Assembly: GCF_910577125.1 (NCBI RefSeq)
Contig: NZ_CAJTMN010000026.1
Coordinates: 1-24,484, forward strand
DNA: 24,484 nucleotides
From: an uncultured Rikenella sp.
GTDB lineage: Bacteria > Bacteroidota > Bacteroidia > Bacteroidales > Rikenellaceae
Direction: 5' to 3'
A model generated the notes under the pieces. It worked only from the letters and a program-made list of their open reading frames with translations. It ran no database searches and was not told the DNA's origin. Both the position numbers and the translations under genes were made by a program. Position 1 is the stretch's first letter. Every line of letters begins with the position of its first letter. Below, in pieces: positions 22,439 to 24,484 of this stretch.

Positions 22439-22455
22439 CGGTTCCTTTTGTTCAC
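22428..22455 (+). repeat. Terminal-type motif of repeat island (G motif, copy 2)
   Basis: TAAAGTTTTTTCGGTTCC (22428-22445) followed by TTTTGTTCAC. It is the inverted counterpart of the sequence at 24447-24484. Some 80 bases of other sequence, partly small inverted repeats, separate it from GAGAACAGTACCCTC at 22532, which directly flanks the motif in the other copy. Confidence 0.55.
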
Positions 22456-22553
22456 AACCGACGCAGCCAGCGAGCGCAATGCAAACAGAGTTTGCAAATT
22501 GCCGAGCGGCGAGGAGGAAGGCGAAGCCAACGAGAACAGTACCCTCAAACCAT

Positions 22554-22626
22554 CGCGCGCCACGCCTTAGGAGGGAAATCGTCAAAATGCGCTTGCGCGT
22601 TTTGACAAGATTTCCCAAGGCGCGCG
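22554..22626 (+). repeat. A module copy 5
   Basis: Outer arms CGCGCGCC (22554-22561) and AAGGCGCGCG (22617-22626). Inner hairpin GGGAAATC-g-TCAAAATGCGC, loop tt, GCGCGTTTTGA-caa-GATTTCCC. First unit of a 173-bp tandem repeat. Confidence 0.88.
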
Positions 22627-22654
22627 GACAAAGAATTGGGCCGAGGCGGCCAGT

Positions 22655-22712
22655 GGAAATGCGTCAGCATTTCCCGTCCACGGGACGTGGGGCCCGCGCG
22701 GCCTGAGCGCAG
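22655..22712 (+). repeat. E module copy 8
   Basis: Hairpin 1: GGAAATGC-gtca-GCATTTCC (22655-22674). Hairpin 2: CCACG-gga-CGTGG (22678-22690). Hairpin 3: GCGC (22696-22699) with GCGC (22707-22710). Confidence 0.84.
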
Positions 22713-22731
22713 TACCCTCCTGTAGGATAGC

Positions 22732-22799
22732 CGCGCGCCTTAGGAGGGAAATCGTCAAAATGCGCTTGCGCGTTTTGACAAGATTTCCCAAGGCGCGCG
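22732..22799 (+). repeat. A module copy 6
   Basis: Same inner hairpin as copy 5, but the left arm lacks the CACG bulge: CGCGCGCCTTAG pairs without interruption with AAGGCGCGCG. It starts exactly one 173-bp period after copy 5 when measured at the GGGAAATC stem (22573 and 22746). Confidence 0.87.
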
Positions 22800-22827
22800 G
22801 ACAAAGAATTGGGCCGAGGTGGCCAGT

Positions 22828-22886
22828 GGAAATACGTTAGCATTTCCCGTCCACGGGACGTGAGGCCCGCGCGTCCTGAGCGCACT
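22828..22886 (+). repeat. E module copy 9 (decaying)
   Basis: Hairpin 1 arms GGAAATaC and GcATTTCC (22828-22847) contain an A-C mismatch, and hairpin 2 CCACG/CGTGa has lost one pair. It is 173 bp after copy 8 and is followed by sequence without recognisable modules up to leuC. Confidence 0.75.
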
Positions 22887-23016
22887 ACCCTCCCGTTGGA
22901 CAGACGCGCGAACAAAGCATCGGAATACCTTTGGGTGCGTTCGTCTCGCGTAAAAGGAATGCCGACCTCAAAACCATGAGAAGTGTTCATAGAACAAAGT
23001 AAATCAAGCATATAGA

Positions 23017-24411
23017 ATGGGACAAACACTGTTCGATAAAGTCTGGGACGCCCACGTGGTGCGGCAGCTTGACGGAGGGCGGTCGGTGCTCTATATCGAC
23101 CGGCACTACATTCACGAAGTGACCTCGCCGGTTGCATTCGGCGGATTGCGGGCACGGGGGATCGGGATCTTCCGTCCGGATCAGACCACCGCGACCGCCG
23201 ACCACAATACGCCGACCCTGAATCAGGACAAACCCCTCGAACCGGGCGAATCGAAAACCCAGCTCGACCAGCTGGACAAAAACTGCCGTGAGTTCGGGAT
23301 ACAGAATTACTACGGCCTGAACCATCCGAAGAACGGGATCGTGCACATCATCGGGCCGGAATACGGCTTTACCCAGCCGGGGATGACCATCGTGTGCGGC
23401 GACAGCCATACCTCGACGCACGGGGCGTTCGGCGCCGTGGCGTTCGGGATCGGGACGTCGGAAGTCGAGATGGTTTTCGCCTCGCAGTGCATCATGCAGC
23501 CGAAACCCAAGAAGATGCGGATCACGGTCGAAGGCGTTTTGGGCGAGGGGGTGACGGCCAAGGATGTGGCGCTCTATATCATTTCGCAGATTACGGCGGC
23601 GGGCGGAACGGGACACTTCATCGAGTTTGCCGGCTCGGCGATACGAAGCCTTTCGATGGAGGGGCGGATGACGCTCTGCAACATGAGTATCGAGTGCGGG
23701 GCCAGAGGGGGGATTGTGGCTCCGGATGAAACGACGTTCGAATACGTCAAGGGGCGCGAGCATGCGCCGTCGGTCGAAAACGGCGACTGGGATCGCGCGG
23801 TGGCGTATTGGAAGACTCTGTACAGCGACCCGGACGCGGTGTTCGACAAGGAGTACCGTTTCGACGCGGCGGACATCCAGCCGATGATTACCTACGGAAC
23901 GAATCCGGGAATGGGGCTGCCGATTACGGGCGTCATTCCTGCGCCGGCTTCGGAGTCGGATGTCAAAGCGCTGGAATACATGGGCTTCCATTCGGGCGAG
24001 GCGATGATCGGCAAACGGGTGGACTATGTTTTCCTGGGGAGCTGTACGAACGGGCGGATCGAGGACTTCCGGCTGTTCGCCCAGGCGGTCAAGGGGCATC
24101 GCAAGGCGGAGGGAGTGACTGCGTGGCTGGTGCCGGGCTCGCACATCGTGGAACGGCTGGTGCGCGAGGAGGGATTGCTGGATATCCTCCACGAAGCGGG
24201 CTTCGAACTTCGGCAGCCGGGCTGTTCGGCTTGTCTGGCGATGAATGCGGACAAGGTGCCGGCGGGAAAATATGCGGTCTCGACGTCGAACCGTAATTTC
24301 GAGGGGCGTCAGGGGCCGGGGGCGCGGACGCTTTTGGCGAGTCCTTTGGTGGCTGCGGCTGCTGCGATCACGGGACGCATTACCGACCCTCGCGAACTTT
24401 TTGTAAAATAA
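23017..24411 (+). CDS. leuC: 3-isopropylmalate dehydratase, large subunit
   Basis: 464 residues. With LeuD it isomerises 2-isopropylmalate to 3-isopropylmalate. Aconitase-superfamily features: N-terminal LFDKVWDAHVV, DRHYIHEVTSPVAF, GDSHTSTHGAFGAVAFGIGT (126-145), and the three cysteines of the [4Fe-4S] cluster, Cys343 in GSCTNGR and Cys403, Cys406 in PGCSACLAMN. STSNRNFEGRQG follows. The length is standard. ATG 23017 gives the usual MGQTLFDKVW start. leuD is not within the 73 bases left in the window; it may come after the repeat that begins there. Confidence 0.96.
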   Translation: MGQTLFDKVWDAHVVRQLDGGRSVLYIDRHYIHEVTSPVAFGGLRARGIGIFRPDQTTATADHNTPTLNQDKPLEPGESKTQLDQLDKNCREFGIQNYYGLNHPKNGIVHIIGPEYGFTQPGMTIVCGDSHTSTHGAFGAVAFGIGTSEVEMVFASQCIMQPKPKKMRITVEGVLGEGVTAKDVALYIISQITAAGGTGHFIEFAGSAIRSLSMEGRMTLCNMSIECGARGGIVAPDETTFEYVKGREHAPSVENGDWDRAVAYWKTLYSDPDAVFDKEYRFDAADIQPMITYGTNPGMGLPITGVIPAPASESDVKALEYMGFHSGEAMIGKRVDYVFLGSCTNGRIEDFRLFAQAVKGHRKAEGVTAWLVPGSHIVERLVREEGLLDILHEAGFELRQPGCSACLAMNADKVPAGKYAVSTSNRNFEGRQGPGARTLLASPLVAAAAAITGRITDPRELFVK

Positions 24412-24446
24412 TCGTTCGTTTATTTGCGCCTTATCGGGAGGGTACT

Positions 24447-24484
24447 GTTCTCTTTGTGAACAAAGAGAACCAGAAAAACTTTAG
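24447..24484 (-). repeat. Terminal-type hairpin of repeat island (G motif, copy 3, inverted)
   Basis: GTTCTCTTTG (24447-24456), loop TGAA, CAAAGAGAAC (24461-24470): a perfect 10-bp stem, followed by CAGAAAAACTTTAG. GGGAGGGTACT just before it is the complement of the AGTACCCTC flank seen at 6266, 22538 and 22711. It therefore appears to be the outer edge of another island, opposite in orientation to the one at 22428. Confidence 0.65.

Noticed and set aside
22554..22886. CRISPR array
   Set aside because: The repeats are 173 bp apart, palindromic and themselves adjoin conserved linkers; there are no unique spacers of uniform length and no cas genes.
22920..22995. Possible seventh FISUMP remnant before leuC (minus strand, SHGFEVGIPFTRDE)
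   Set aside because: It sits at the expected place and starts with GGTTTT, but after nine bases agreement with the CLSE-coding sequence falls to chance level, and no framework residues precede it.
1..24484. Insertion sequence, REP-associated tyrosine transposase, integron integrase or DGR reverse transcriptase inside the window
   Set aside because: No frame shows a transposase, recombinase or reverse-transcriptase motif; any mobilising enzyme must be encoded elsewhere.
1..24484. tRNA or rRNA genes
   Set aside because: I saw no cloverleaf with a GTTCGA-type T-arm in the gaps and no rRNA-like sequence; a tRNAscan-SE run would settle it.

Overview
The window looks like a chromosomal segment of a GC-rich member of the Bacteroidales, most probably Alistipes-like (Rikenellaceae). 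The reasons are the bamD-rpoZ(Rpb6/omega type)-coaBC-recN gene order, TAnnTTTG-type promoter boxes, weak or absent Shine-Dalgarno sequences, and FISUMP/C-type-lectin-like protein remnants. The genus is an inference; the phylum is well supported.

Layout. (1) 1-132: truncated FISUMP remnant on the minus strand. (2) 233-1327: meaB (GTPase chaperone of methylmalonyl-CoA mutase). (3) 1328-2778: repeat island with two FISUMP remnants. (4) 2779-3510 (minus): secreted PEGA-like protein, followed by a divergent intergenic region with a 118-bp inverted repeat. (5) 3948-5431: bamD lipoprotein and rpoZ. (6) 5432-6827: second large repeat island with one FISUMP remnant, splitting rpoZ from coaBC. (7) 6828-9763: coaBC and recN, overlapping. 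(8) 9764-11042: third repeat island with a FISUMP remnant. (9) 11043-18726: a tight six-gene run encoding a small membrane protein, CtpA-type protease, LeuS, YitT-like permease, M23-type peptidase and YhbP-like flavin-binding protein. (10) 18727-19424: fourth island with a FISUMP remnant. (11) 19425-20744: MATE exporter. (12) 20870-24411: leuA and leuC (leucine biosynthesis), separated by a fifth repeat island at 22364-23016. The last 73 bases start another island.

The protein-coding genes are ordinary housekeeping genes. The unusual material lies between them. Five islands of 0.65-1.45 kb are mosaics of short structured modules: a three-hairpin module (called E here, 9 copies) and four interchangeable long-hairpin modules (A-D, 16 copies). 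The stems are kept by paired base changes although their sequences differ. In or beside four of these islands, and at the left window edge, lie gene-less C-terminal pieces of a FISUMP-like domain (6 copies). They share nearly fixed ends (from about A-P-G to GFQLRCLSE) and, in the five complete copies, a hypervariable core of exactly 17 codons. In the best-matched pair every codon difference changes the amino acid. I read the islands as a dispersed store of variable-domain cassettes carried by, or trapped in, a family of structured non-autonomous repeats. No reverse transcriptase, recombinase or transposase lies in the window, so the engine, if there is one, is elsewhere.
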